Shown one piece after another: positions 1-31,880 of a DNA stretch of 64,000 bases (positions are counted from its first letter, which is position 1; every line of letters begins with the position of its first letter). The stretch covers positions 45,190,894 through 45,254,893 of the forward strand of contig OZ018330.1 in assembly GCA_963969495.1 (NCBI GenBank). Reading direction: 5' to 3'. The notes below the pieces were generated by a model, which saw only the letters and a program-made list of their open reading frames with translations, did not search any database and was not told the DNA's origin. This stretch comes from Ceratothoa steindachneri. Lineage: Eukaryota > Arthropoda > Malacostraca > Isopoda > Cymothoidae. The position numbers were made by a program, and so were the translations under genes.

Positions 1-479
1 TCGGATCTCCCAATCACCGGTCAGTTGCCTTACACCTAATCACCAGGCACAACAAATCAACTCTTACGTCACCCTATCAAACCCAATATCTTCCGAGGCT
101 AAAAGCCTGGAACAAATAGGAGGAGGAGTACAGGTACTCATTATCTTGAGTCAGCCACCACCAGAATATGTTAACAAAGTAGCAGACATGAACCTATCAA
201 ACGAAGATCATTCTGGCTCATATAACTTTCAGAAATGAATTCCACGAGTTTTAGTAACAGTCGAGGTTCTACGGCATGAAAATGAAGTCAAATTAAAAAG
301 TACTTTCATAATTACTTTCCTACTACGACGTGTAGGTGCCGTGCATTAATAAATCCACAAAAAATACTCTGATCCACACCTTTCATACCCTATTAATCAT
401 ATAGCTACCCATCTTTTCGGGATGAGATACTAGAACACATAGTTCTCCATGGTTATGATTGGTTAATGGTGTGGAAAAA
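1..479. other. Gene-free stretch, nothing recognised
   Basis: No long open frame, repeat or site I can name. Confidence 0.5.
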
Positions 480-710
480 TATGGAGAGAAAAATTTCCCT
501 GTAAAAAAAAACTTGGCTGATTCTGAACACCGAAATCTGTAGGTACCACCGACACGGAACTGGTATGGCGGTAGAACCTATTTACTGGTTTTGATTCGCC
601 TTCGGCTCCGAGTGAATTTTTGAGAAAGGTTGAAAAAATAATTAATTTAACTATATCATTTAAATATGCGAAATATAGTAACATAAAAGATGGCTACATT
701 GACTGAAATT
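480..710 (+). repeat. Dispersed repeat B, partial copy
   Basis: Shares AATAATTAATTTAAC...AATATGCGAAATA...CATAAAAGATGG with the copy at 41.7-42.5 kb, preceded by a GATTCGCC...AGTGAATTT block also present there. No coding content is recognised. Confidence 0.6.
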
Positions 711-2305
711 AGAAAGTGTATCCCATGCGAAGAAAAATAGAGCGATTTGTTAGCGAAGAAAACTGCATTTCATCACCAACTCGTATTATTATTTTTAAAA
801 TTGCAAAAAATATCACACGAAAATTAAGGAATAGAATAATATGAGAATATAATGAGGAAAGATCAAATAATTTGAAGGCCCTTAAAATTAATATTTATGA
901 ACATAATCATACTTAAATCTTAGTGATGGAGGGGGCGAGGAGTCACCGTTCTCTCGTTCTAACCGACTGAATTACACTCGACCGATCCAAAGAGATATTT
1001 ATTTACAGATGGTTCTTAAAAAAGAAAGATAAGAAAGCTAAGATGATAAAAATGTAAATATTTGCCAATAAGGCAAAACCATTTTAATAAAAATTATATT
1101 TTTCCTAGGGAGGATGAATATTCGAATCCATACTGCACTCCTAGTTACAGTCTACTCCTCTACCAGAGGAGATTTAGGATTACCCGTAAGAAGTGCAATA
1201 CGGATTAGCTTCATATGAACTCAAAAAAAGGAAGAATCAAACGCGAGAATAATGCAAATTTTTTGCAATAACATTTAAAACAATTTTAATAAACATTCTA
1301 TTGAACCACACTAATTAAGAGCCATCTTGAAACTTGTCTTCTCTGGAAAATATGGAGGGTTGTTCAGTCGTTTAGAGCGAGGGCCCGAGAAAAGAACCGC
1401 TTACTGGCACAGGTTCAAATCGTTACCAATTCCAAAGACAGGTACAATTTTTTTATTGAAATTCCTTCATGATTTCTTTCAAATGTTTTCAGCAATATTT
1501 CATTTGATTTCTTTCTTCTTCGTTTTTTAGCTCTGAGCCATCTTGAAACCTATCTTTATAGGGGGAACGATCTTGCTTCTTGGGCCATCGATATAACCAA
1601 GTGAACCAGAGTCCACATTCCTAAAAAAAGATGTTTCAGGATGGCTCAGAAGCAGTGCGACGTCGGTTAGCCTCAGTAGATAGTACACAAATAATACAGG
1701 GCTTTGTCCATTTATTTCTGTTCTTCAAATCCTTTTAAAACAGAAAGAAAGCATGACGCAGACTTGACTCAAGAGGTAAACGCAAGACAGGGGCACAGTG
1801 GAAGACATTTTAAAATAAGAGGAGCCGGAGAAAGCACACTGAAAGCAATCCATACTTAAGAGAGACAGGAACAACATTTTTGAAAAAAAATGAAATGTCT
1901 TAGCCGAGGATAGAACTAGGGTCTATAACCACTAAAATACCGACAACGGCGTTCTAGAATGATTTCTTTGGTTACTTAATGAATAGTAGTATCTACTCAT
2001 GTTATAAAGCACTTTCAAGAATGTTGTACTCATTCCCTTACCTGTCTGTGGGTTGTCATTTATTTGCATTTCTTCCTCCTCAGTTTATTTATGCGGTTAG
2101 CCTACACCGAGCTATCTAAAAACTTCCATCTTTCACAAGCCTGTGGCTCTCTCGGCTTCGGCCATAGGTTCCACTCATCACTATCCGCACAAAGGGGGCA
2201 AATTTTATTGAATAGTTTCACATACTTTATTATAGTATATGAGACATCTTTCTTTTAACAGAATGTTGCAATAGGACCAATATATGACATGTAAAATAGC
2301 CGTTG

Positions 2306-2361
<56 letters not shown>

Positions 2362-2989
2362 TCACATAAGGAAGAACAGGAAAAACTAAGGAGGAGCTTT
2401 ATTAATATTAACCAATTTTATTCGTACTTGCGACCATATACTATTATTAAAAAAATAAATGCAATCTTCGTGTTCTTTCTTAGTTCACCATCAACCAAAC
2501 GTCCCTTTTAGTTAGGTCACTTTTAACAAAATAGGAAAATTTATGAAAATGAGAATTTATTTCCAAAGAAATCGTAAAAGGCCAACTAATCTAGAATTAA
2601 TTTTCCTGTTAGCAAATATGCGTTGGTGAATACCAGTTTTTTAAATATGATCCCGCAGAAAGTGTACTGCGTAGACTGTTATACTTGGAATCGGGATGAG
2701 CGACAAACCCTCCGGGCCTCAGTAACTTAGGTAGTCTCAATCTAGATTGATACTACCCGTGATTTATTCATTCTAGCCATCTTTTCCACACTTAACTTAC
2801 AAGCCCCTTATCCCTTATTGTTCTTTGGCAGATAATTTCGGAGGGTAATCAGCGGCCAGCTTTCATAATTTCCGATCGGGTGCTACCCCCAACAACTCTC
2901 CTATCTGCGCTTTGGGGTGGTGTTTTTAACGTGCCGACCTTATTTCTACCCCTTTGCCTTTCTACCCCTCCCATTTTTCTTACCAAGGG
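711..2989. other. Gene-free stretch
   Basis: AT-rich sequence with only short chance frames (under 80 codons). Apart from the (TA)n at 2.3 kb I see nothing in it. Confidence 0.5.
2308..2359. repeat. (TA)n microsatellite
   Basis: About 52 bp of uninterrupted TA. Confidence 0.98.
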
Positions 2990-3175
2990 ATATCAGGTGC
3001 TATATGGGAAACCATGACATACGAGTAGCTGACTGACATCTATAGGATCGCGTGTCCTCCGAAGCACCAACGCCCACATGGTATTTGTGGCTATAGATTT
3101 TTCACCCATTTTCACTTCCTCTTTCTTCACCAATTCCTTTAGAGATCACTCGTTACAACTTTGCTCGAAGTGTTA
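2990..3175 (+). repeat. Dispersed repeat C, copy 1
   Basis: Shares with 59040-59180 and 62085-62245 a GGATCGCGTGTCCTCCGA-like block followed by a CTATA...CCACATTTTCAC-like block. Divergent; no coding content. Confidence 0.4.
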
Positions 3176-3897
3176 AGAAGACCAAAATTTACTTACACCT
3201 GAATAACATCTAAATCGGCAAGAGTGGGTGGTATGATATAGGGTCCATGGTGTTGACCTTCATCAAAGCCCTACTGGTTTGATGCTCTCGCGAGAAATGA
3301 AACTTCAGGTGGGCCCTATCTGGACTTAGTTATCTTTTACAACACGCGCCGAACCGGGCATGGGTACTCTTTAACCCAACATATACATCGGTCTTCGGAG
3401 TAGAGTTGAGATATGAATTGTGAACGTACGTCGTAGTTTAGTGTATGAGTGTAGCTGTTTCTGTCCCCGTTACTTTTTTTTGCATATGGATGTTTGACTG
3501 TTCATTTGGCTGAATTTGAACTTCCTTTCGTTTGAGCTAATGATTTCTGGTTCTCTTCTTTACCCTCGCTGAAGTTGGCGAGTGAGAGGGGACTTTAAAC
3601 CACTTCCGCCTCCGGTTGGGTGGAGAGGTGGGGTGAGGGGAGGAACTAACATGCCTGTACTCTCCCTACCCTTTCTTCCTTTCACTGTTCCCATCTTCCT
3701 CAGGGGCGCGCCACACACGGAACATTTGGTCACCTGGCGGGAGAGGTGGTCCATATTGTCAGCCGGTGCAAGTGGCACCCTTCCCGTCTAGGGAACAGGA
3801 GCGACCCTTTAGCCTTTTCCACATGCGTAATAAACGAGTCGCCATAACTAATAAGGGACCAGTCAACCACAAATGAGGATTGCGTCCTCTCCCGACC

Positions 3898-4506
3898 TCA
3901 ACAACGGCGGGAGCACCTCCAACTAGATCTTCTACACACCTTACTTCCTCTATCTTCCCTACATTCTTCACATATCTCTCCATAGAAACTTTCTGTCAGA
4001 GATGCTTTCATTTGTTTCATTCTTCTTAGTTTTCTGTCTGTATGCATGACAAGAAGAATATCCATACCGTCCTCCGTGGTGTGGTAAAAGGCGACAAAGT
4101 CCGGATATGGGCCGATGGCTTGGCAATCCATGCACCTGAAGGTTTTGTTCCTGCGAGTGCAATGATACGCACCAACCCCACATTGTGAGAAAACAGTTGG
4201 AAATGATGGTGGTTTTAGATGGTGCGTGCATCCGAGGCAATCGAAGTGTGGGTGAATGCTAAGGGATTGAGTGTGGAATGTGCCAGGCAGCTGTGTGAGA
4301 GTCTGCTGGTGGGAACAGTGGTGTAGGAAAGTGAGACTATGGTATGGAAGGAGAAGGGAAGATCTCGAGTGTAAGTGTAATACAGTACAAATGGACAATT
4401 TGCGAGTTATGTTTGGTGTACGAACGGTAGAATGATGATAGTCTAGGTGAGAGATGTTTAATGTGTGAAGAAAGGTTCGAACGAGTCCTTGACTTGGCAG
4501 CGCCAT
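3898..4506 (-). CDS. Unrecognised Cys-rich open reading frame
   Basis: A 202-codon frame on the minus strand. Its first 85 residues are His/Ser/Leu-rich and could be chance reading of a GT-rich repeat. From about residue 85 it looks protein-like and has paired cysteines: FDCLGC, CGVGAYHC, FRCMDC and GEICEEC, with FVAFYHTTEDGMDILLVMH between the last two. Such CXXC pairs suggest a zinc-binding module. No family is recognised. Another Cys pair (TKCSVCG) lies further along the same strand in another frame near 3730, so this may be a decayed gene or an old mobile-element protein. Confidence 0.25.
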   Translation of the reverse strand: MALPSQGLVRTFLHTLNISHLDYHHSTVRTPNITRKLSICTVLHLHSRSSLLLPYHSLTFLHHCSHQQTLTQLPGTFHTQSLSIHPHFDCLGCTHHLKPPSFPTVFSQCGVGAYHCTRRNKTFRCMDCQAIGPYPDFVAFYHTTEDGMDILLVMHTDRKLRRMKQMKASLTESFYGEICEECREDRGSKVCRRSSWRCSRRC

Positions 4507-4509
4507 CTA

Positions 4510-6019
4510 TCCCTCGCAACGTGGGCTAGATCCCTGCTCGGATAATGAAATACATATATAAGTTCAGAATTAGCCCGGTGGTATAGAAATGTAAGAAGTC
4601 TGGATGGAATTAGACTTATGAGAGAGGATATAGGTGAATGAACCTGTGTGTAAAGGGGGGTGGGGGTAGTTTTACTGGCGTTGTTGCGGGACCCATTTTG
4701 AAGAAAAATGTTTTAAGATGAACAAATTTCAAAGGATGACTTTTCGATAGTGTAGATTAGCATTCAACATATTTATTACGGTATATTATCTATTCATTCC
4801 TCACAAGGTGATCTTGTATAGACTTATACTTGCCATATGAAGGAGTGACCTATTCCAGGCCCCAGCTGTCACAAAACTAGTCTGAGACACCCAGGGTTTA
4901 TTTCTACTAGACATCTTCCTTTTACCTTTCTTTCGTAAAAGCTCCTCTTCTACATGGACGTGTGTCACAAACAAGCCTTAGTTTTAGAAGTCTGCAAAGC
5001 TAAACATAGAGACAAGGGAATTGGTACAACTATATATCTGTAGCTATTTATTACCACTGTAGTAGGGCGATCACTTTAAGTAGTGTATTTTTATGAGACT
5101 TTCTTGCCATTCAAAGTTTTGTGCTCGCAATTTGATTCACATGTACCACTGTCTTTATGGATGCTTGGGTATCCTCTGCCTCTATTTAAATAACGTCATC
5201 TGTTAATTTGTATCATTTCCTTTGGTATTGTGCATCCTGTTGTAACAATGTGTGACACGATACTAACACATTTAATTATTCCAACCGCGTTGACTATTAT
5301 TTAGAATTTTATAGTGTTCCAGAAACTTTTTTAAATGAACTGTAGTTGCTATTGGCATTACCTAAGACTTTTAGAATGGGCATTGAACACTTTTGCCTGT
5401 CATAATACGATATTAAAAGACCCCCTAATACAATAAACTACTTCCCAACTGTGTAGGATCAAAATATTTACACTACTGTATCCTTAATCTTCTTTTATAC
5501 TTTTAGAGAGTTATCTCCTCTCTTATATTTATATGATTTATATTCTATTTTATTAACATTTTGTATGTGTAATTTCACAGATTGTTTCATATCGTTTCAA
5601 TTATAGCTATTTGTAGACATTGAAGACGTTTTAAGTATTGAATGAAATGCCTGTCAATGCTCGTCTCCTTACCCTGGGTCTTCATTTCTCTCAAGAGATA
5701 AGGGACAAGCAATTCGTCAAACCTCGACTCTGACGACGCCAAAAGTTGCTCAATTCGGAGATCTAACAACGCGATAAAATCAATAACCTTAGAATGACTG
5801 ATTCCCTCTCTTGTAAGCCCTCCCGAATCTCCCCCTGATATATAACTAACTTTCCCGTCTATGAATTATTTAGTTCGAGATGCAAAGTCTCGCTCGAAAT
5901 AATTCCAAGGAAATAATAAGTGACCAAGGTTGAGAAGTTATCACTCATTTTCCATATTTTTGTATCGTTTATTCCGATCAATGAGGATCATCTCAAAGGT
6001 AAAAGTCCCTGTATTTATA
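4510..6019. other. Gene-free stretch, nothing recognised
   Basis: AT-rich, frames of 60 codons at most, no repeat shared with the rest of the window. Confidence 0.5.
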
Positions 6020-6328
6020 AGACGATCGATCTGTTCCTGCGCCACAACGTTGTTTGCTCGTAACTAACGGTCATTCACACGTACGCGTAAACTGCCGGGC
6101 GCTCGATATGCAACGTTTACTCATTGTAAATATATTATATGATATTATACGATATCATATGATATTTTATGATAGGAAGAGTGCGCAACTCTTCTGAATC
6201 TTCCTTCACCCCACAAATAATAATAATAATAATCAGCAAGTAAAGATATTTTTGTGTCATATAAGAATTTCAAACAATATGCATCTGTATTTATTTGTGA
6301 CAGGACTTTTTATCTCTGGCAACGTCGG
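6020..6328 (+). repeat. Dispersed repeat E, copy 1
   Basis: ACAACGTTGTTTGCTCGTAA, CTAACGGTCATTCACACG, TAAACTGCCG, then an AATAATAAT stretch and CAGCAAGTAAAGATATTTTT. The same order occurs inverted at 23487-23722. It directly precedes the 51-bp minisatellite. Confidence 0.7.
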
Positions 6329-6562
6329 GTAACTCTGCTAGTGACGAGATAAAGGAATTTGAAAGTGATATCAATGCTTATATTTTCCCAAATCAGCTGA
6401 TTTATCCATTACAATTTTTTCAGGTAAATGGGCTTCCTTTTTTTCATATTTTTTCTTCTTTTCAATTGTGTAGGTCTTCACTTCTTCATAGTTCCTTGAG
6501 GCGGAAGGGTCCTGATGAGGCTCCTGCAACTTCTCTTTTGGGGCCACCGTGTGGAATATTGA

Positions 6563-7510
6563 TTGCATCAGGGTCACCCTGTCTCATACTCCCAGAGGGT
6601 ATTCGAACTAGATCGTGGTTTGAGTGACCCTGTCTCATACTCCTCCAGGGTCTTCGAACCAGATCATGGTTTGGGAGACCCCGTCTCATACTCCCCCAGT
6701 GTCTTCGAACTAGATCATGGTTTCGGTAACCCTGTCTCGTACTCCCCCAGGGTCTTCTAACCAGATCATGGTTTGGGTTATCATGTCTAATACTCCCATG
6801 AGGGTCTTCGAACCAGATCATAGTTTGGGTCACCCTGTCGAATATGCCTCGGGTTCTTCAAACCAGATCGTGGTTTGGGGGACCCCTTCTCATACTCCCC
6901 AGGGTCTTCGATCAAGATCGTGGTTTGGGTGACATCGTCTCATACTCTCCCAGGGTCTTTAAACCAGATCTTGGTTTGGGTGACCCCGTTTCATACTACC
7001 CCAGCGTGTTTGAACGAGATCGTGGTTTGGGTCACCCTGTCTCATACTCCCTCTGGGTCTTCTAACCAAATCATGGTTTGGGTGAACCTGTCGAATACTC
7101 TCTGGGGAACTTCGAACCAGATCATGGTTTGGGTGAACCTGTCGAATACTCTCTGGGAGACTTCGAACCTGATCATGGTTTGGGTCACCCTGTGGAATAC
7201 TCCCTCGGGATCTTCGAACCGAATCATGGTTTGGCTCACCCTGTCGAATACTCTCTGGGAGTCTTCGAATCAGATCATGGTTTGGGTCACCCTGTCGAAT
7301 ACTCCTTCGGAGTCTTCGAACTAGATCATGGTTTGGGTCACGATATCGAACACTGCCTCGGGGTCTTCGAACCGGATCATGTTTTGGGTCACCCTGTCAA
7401 GTATTCTCTCGGGGAGTTCGAACAAATCATGGTTTGGATCACCCTGTCTCATACTCTCTCGGGGTCTTCGAACCAGATCATGGTTTGGGTCATCCTGTCT
7501 GTCGAGGTTT
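6563..7510 (+). repeat. 51-bp minisatellite, about 18 units
   Basis: Units start near ATCATGGTTTGGGTCACCCT and continue with a CTCGGGGTCTTCGAACCAG-type segment. The repeated GGTTTGG anchors recur every 51 bp (for example 7073, 7124, 7175, 7226, 7277, 7328) with scattered substitutions. Since 51 is 17 codons, several frames stay open: on the plus strand EYSLGVFEPDHGLGHPV repeats, on the minus strand NHDLVRRPWGSMRQG. The frames are short (up to 149 codons), end within the array or just outside, and lack any other domain, so I treat them as by-products. Confidence 0.92.
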
Positions 7511-7514
7511 AGTG

Positions 7515-9965
7515 AGTGGGTAATTCCAGTCCCACTTCCTGGACATATATTTTATTACCACACCGAGGTGAAGCGGAGGTGAAGCGTATCCAATACACCT
7601 ACCTTAGCCACTTCCGATGAATAGGAATAACCCCGGTGCGTGCCTTTTGATCAAAACTAAGATGATAATCTCCTGAGTGTGTCCCCCACTCAGTAAAAGC
7701 GAACCATGGGTGGATCGGTGTAATATTGAGATTTAAGCCGAGTGGATTTGTTAATAATTGCCAAAGGATCGTCCAAATTAGTTAAACACACATTAACAAA
7801 AATAATCTTTAATGTACATGAATTTGAAATAAGCAACAGCGTATATAAATATAAATAGAATTAATCTTGCACTGAATAAATAAGTCTACCAAAATGTCGT
7901 GGGGATTACTTGAAAATTACTCACTGGGATGCTTGCGTCTTAATAACACCAGACAGAACGAAGGGAATATTATTATTGAGTTAAACACTGAATTAAGCAC
8001 TTCTAATACTCAAGGTTATGGGCTCGGGATGAGAATTTTAGTTCACAAATAAACTGGTGAAGTTAGGGGAGGGGATAATTCAATTAACGATAGCTTTTGA
8101 GTTCATAAGTATTTTGGAAGGTGATGGTGAACATCTTCTTCTGGTGACGATGATCGCACTTAGTCCAGCCGTCCGAGGTTACCGAATGAGAAGGTAATCC
8201 TAGACCGGTGATATAATGATCCTATGCCGGATCACGAAGGTGAGCCAAACGGTGACTCAAATCGGACTTCTTCATTGAAGTACCTGTCCGATTATTCGGC
8301 TCCTAGAGTGGGTAGCCAAAACCGATTACCTAGCTACGTCTAGGGTAATCCGCAGAGGGAGGTCCTGTGTAACCTCAGACTCTGAAAGGGATGAGGGGCC
8401 TGCGAGAAGTTTGGCACCTACAAGTACCGTGACGGCAACAACCAATTCCCCGAGAAGTTCCTTCCTTCCTTGCAGCGGGCGAACGCTTTCCTTTGTGGAT
8501 CGGACTCCACACAAACTCATGGTGGGTCCAAGATCTTCTGCCTGATTCCAGGGAGAAGTTTTCCTTTTATTTCCCTCGCGAGCAGAAATCTAGAGAGAGA
8601 ATCGAATTCTCGTAAAATCAGTATCGTCGCGCGAAAGACCTTTTTTCATCTTTGGGCAGATAGTATGTCTTTCACGCCTTCGAGCCATCTCGGAGTTTAC
8701 GGTGGCGCGAAAAAGGGTGACAGAGAATTCGAGGCGAGAGGTGCATTTAGAGATACGAGAGGGGACGCAGCTTGTTTCGGAGTATTTCTGCGTACACTTA
8801 TATACGCGGTATTTAGACTTCTATACTGTCGAATACTCTCTCGGGGTCTTCGAACCAGATCATGGTTTGGGTCACCCTGTCAAATACTCACGATACACCC
8901 TAGATACTTGAAACATTACAATTGTTCAAGGGCAGCACCACAGATCACCATATCATCACCTCAATCGTTTCTGCATTTATTTTAAACCCATTCTTCTCAC
9001 ATACCTCCTTGTCAAATGCTTCGATCGAATTTCAAACGAAGGCCTTATAATCTTTTCAGTAAACTGTATGGGCACTTCGAGTGTTTGCAATTATTGCGCT
9101 ATTTCATAAGATGCATCAATCCACTTTCATTTGTTTCTGCACTTTAAAAAATATGATGAAATTGTATTTCGTTCGTTAAAATTGTTCTTCAATTTATCGA
9201 AATAGCAATGGGTTTGTTCATTTTATCAGGATGTTTTCCTTTTAAATGTTATATAAGCCTTGAAGGCTCCATAGCTTTATTTGAAAATGAGTTCTTGCAT
9301 ATCAGGCACATAGATTGCTTTTGATCATACGTGCTCTCTACAAAGCCATAAGCCAAATACTCATCAAGATAAAGTCTACTTTTCTTTTTGCTGACATAAT
9401 TTCTGAGGAATCACCTGAAAATAATTGCAATATCTTCCCTCCTAAAATGATTACAATCATGAAATCTATTATGTCAATATTAAAACCATTAAATTTAAAA
9501 ACAATGCGGCACTAACTAACAATATTCATCATTAAATTAAACACCAACTAATGCTACAGCTGTATTCAAATGCTACCAGCAGAGTTGGCAGATTTGGGAA
9601 AGCTTCTCGGCCAGTGAGTCATATCAAACGCTGCTCCCTACTATATACAGAGCCAATGAAAAAATAGTTGTGGGGGGAGCTACTGACCTCTGAAGTAATA
9701 CTTTGAGATTGTCCCAGACTATCTATATAATTGTCATTGAAGGTACTTTATAACTTCAATATTAGAGATAGATATTTATCTATATTATATAATGAAATTT
9801 CTAAGATATAATGAGGGAAAATATGTAAAAAAAAAGAGAATATTCCAAACACTTGTTTAGATACTTTTTATGACATGTGAACTTGCATTTCAATATACAA
9901 TGTAGATTGTGGGGAACATTATGGAGTCTACGAAGCACTGATTTATTGCCCCACTTGAGAATGAC
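7515..9965. other. Gene-free stretch with one stray minisatellite unit
   Basis: The 8.47-8.99 kb plus frame of 171 codons crosses the isolated 51-bp unit and shows no domain; I regard it as chance. The GC-richer 8.1-8.8 kb part resembles mobile-element sequence in composition only. Confidence 0.4.
8823..8891 (+). repeat. Isolated unit of the 51-bp minisatellite
   Basis: About 1.3 unit lengths, from CTGTCGAATACTCTCTCGGG through GATCATGGTTTGGGTCACCC to TCAAATACTC, match the 6.6-7.5 kb array closely but stand alone 1.3 kb away. Confidence 0.85.
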
Positions 9966-9969
9966 TTGG

Positions 9970-10043
<74 letters not shown>
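9970..10043. repeat. (TA)n microsatellite
   Basis: About 74 bp of uninterrupted TA, 740 bp before the first visible F-box exon. Confidence 0.98.
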
Positions 10044-10047
<4 letters not shown>

Positions 10048-10779
10048 TTTGCATAAAATGGCTTACTTACAATGCTAATTTTGTACATCTATGTAGTACT
10101 AAAGTGTTTGATTGCTTCGAGCTTAATTATAGGTAAATGAAGTCACTAATTACTGTAGTTACTAGCTTTACAAATAGTGTATAAAGTAAATAATGTTGCT
10201 TTGGTTTTAATTTTAAGATTATTTCTTCTGATGTCATTAGACAGAGTTCTTAACCTTTAGATGATTTTTAAATAATCTTAGATTATGTGTAGTGTGCGAT
10301 CACTATGAAAACTACATAACAACACGCATTTAAATTCAAGCTTATTTTTATTTAGAAAGTAAATATGCTTCTTTGAAGTTTTCTTCCATGATTCTAGCAG
10401 GCGTAATATCACCTTAATGATTCTCTTCACACTAATAATAGAATTATTCTTCATAGAGTGAGAAGAAAGTAAGGAGATGGAAAAATTAGTGGAGGAAAGA
10501 AAAATAAAGCAAACAACTAGAAAGAAAAAGTGTTTTTTTGACATCATATAATAGAGGAATCTTAAGGATACACAAATCTAAATTAAGAGATAAAAACTTA
10601 TAAATGATTTTCTGATATCGTAAATACAGGCTCTAGTCTTATTGGTCTACCCATGAGGGTGGATGCCACAACAGTTTCATTGATTTTCATATGCTTGTTC
10701 AAGATTTGGGGGCTTTATGTTGTTGATATGCACTTTGCATTAGATCCTGTAATTGTTTTGATCCTCTTTTACAAAACAG
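10044..10779. other. Sequence upstream of the first visible F-box exon
   Basis: No exon carrying a start codon could be singled out. The 3' end is the acceptor region TTTTGATCCTCTTTTACAAA plus ACAG. It is probably intron. Confidence 0.5.
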
Positions 10780-29832
<19,053 letters not shown>

Positions 29833-30490
29833 TATAAATTAACTTAAAGACAAGAATGATGCCTGTTAACTAAGTCATAGGCGCTTCGTAATGTTATAGT
29901 GGGGTTAAACTAAATTGAGTGGGGCTGATCAGACAGGAAAAAGCTCAAGTGGCAATACCAGCCAGCATAACTCCTTTCTCGTGATGTTGGGGCTGGAAAA
30001 ATATCCGAAGCCGAACATTTTCATGAAATTAAGACATATTCGCAAGTGACAAGCCTTGAAATTCCAAAGGTGTATATTTTTGTTCTGACTAGCAATCGAA
30101 GAGTTTAAAACACGATACTGAGCTTGTACTCTAGAATGCAAATTTGTAAATATCTATTTATGCAGTTGTCTTCCACTCCAATTACAAAACCAGGGTAGGA
30201 AAAAGAGAAGGATTCATTAGTGTTGTATTAGTTGGTTATTTATCCAACTTCTGCCTGTATTCGTTTAATAGGATTTTACATAAGGATTCTCCCCACATTT
30301 TGTAGAACATAATTAAGTCTTGAGAACATCTAATATTTTGAAGGTAAATGTCTAATCAAGTCATACCAATGTCCTATTTCTCCCAACCTAAGTGAGCGCT
30401 TATGTCATAGTTAATGATTATCATTTAATGAACAAACCCCGACGAATCGATATAAATGATTTATTTACAGCAAAATAAAACGAATAAACG
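29833..30490 (+). other. Putative 3' UTR of the F-box/LRR gene with two AATAAA signals
   Basis: No open frame continues after the TGA. The sequence is AT-rich, with AATAAA at 30474-30479 and again at 30483-30488, a plausible polyadenylation point about 650 bp after the stop. RNA data would be needed to confirm the end. Confidence 0.45.
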
Positions 30491-30539
30491 TTATTTTAAA
30501 AGTCAGCTAGTTTTTGACTATCCTTTATCTACATCATAA

Positions 30540-31880
30540 AGTTAAGCTTCGTGCCTAAATGACTACAGGGGCTAAAATAGCACCGGTTCTGTAGGCTCTT
30601 TTGGATTCAGAGTGAATATTGAAGGGAGTTGAGCATAATGGAATGAGAAGCAATAATTCCTGACAACCAACACAGTCTATATAGAATTCCATCCTATAAG
30701 AGCCAAAGGGCATGGTCGATAAAGAACTGTGGGCACTGTTAACACTATCTTGTATGTCAGTAGGACATTTTTGTTCTGATTCAGATAAAAAAAAACAACG
30801 AAAGCATTGATTGACGGAATGCGTTGGGAGGACGTTGAATATATGCATTTTACTCAAGAAAATTGCAAGGAAAAGATGGGATTTTTTAAAGGCCGAGTCA
30901 CATTTTCTGCTTAAAAGCAAAAAAGAACTTTTATCGCAATTCTTTTGATATACGAAAAAAACAATCCTCAAAGATGTTTTTTTCTCGTCTAAATTTACTT
31001 TTATATAAGAAAAAATACATAAAATACCCATGCATTAATTTTAATACATTTTATGAACTTTACGACCTGTAATTTTTTTTGTTTTAAAAAATTCCAAAAC
31101 ATTAGATGATCATATTTATTTTTTCTGAACTCTTAGAAAGAACTTGGATAAAAGCTTCAAATATACCTGACTCACAAACTAAGATTCAAACTAAAACAAA
31201 GGCATTCCTAAAATACTGTGTGTTATGGATTAATTACACGATATTAATAGAATATGTAAAAATAAATTGTATATCATATAATATAGAATTATTCACTTCA
31301 ACGTTAATTATTAAGGATAATTAATTTATTAATATTACACTGAATATATCGCTTCACTTTACGTACTGATAAAACACTGAAATTCACGTAATGTTATATG
31401 TATGTAATTAGCGATAACGAGTTGAGTGAATTAAATATTTTGGGTGAGTGGAAATGACGAGCAATCGAGAAGTGTCACTCGTCTGAGAAGGAAGAGTAGC
31501 GACATTTGCCTTGGAATGCAAAGAAATAAGCGGCATCTCAGGAAGCAACGTTGTTTCTTGTATTCTTGGCGTGTGCAGGAAGCGGTTTGGGAAGGGACTG
31601 ACTTACTGACTACCGCGCAACTTGACGGGCTGGGTTTTCTCTCCCAAATAAGGGAGTTTTACCTGTGCCCTGCTTGGAGAGGAGTGTGTTCTTGAGGAAA
31701 GTCGCTTCCGGCGAAACAGGAAAGGAGATAAGAACAATATTATTTGTCGAAACACATAAGAGGTTCTTTTATCTCTCCAAGCGACAGCCGGAATCTAGGA
31801 CGAAAGTCTCCTTGGACGCTCGATCATGTCCTATACGTGCGAGAAAACCCTTGGGCCGGTGACCCCAAAGCATTGAAATT
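30540..31880 (+). repeat. Dispersed repeat B, long copy
   Basis: Blocks in common with 41.7-42.5 kb in the same order: TGTATGTCAGTAGGACA (30751), CACTCGTCTGAGAAGGAAGA (about 31476), CGAAACACATAAGAGGTT (about 31750) and GACAGCCGGAATC. No coding region is recognised, and the copy is interrupted by unrelated AT-rich sequence. It lies just after the F-box gene. Confidence 0.6.

Noticed and set aside
6563..7510. CRISPR-like array
   Set aside because: Units are contiguous without unique spacers and the genome is eukaryotic.
6875..7512. Plus-strand frames of 144-149 codons over the minisatellite as a repeat-protein gene
   Set aside because: Several frames are open at once because the unit is 51 bp; no start context, domain or flanking exon supports any one of them.
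8470..8985. 171-codon plus frame as a gene
   Set aside because: No domain, crosses a stray satellite unit, and has no supporting splice or homology signal.
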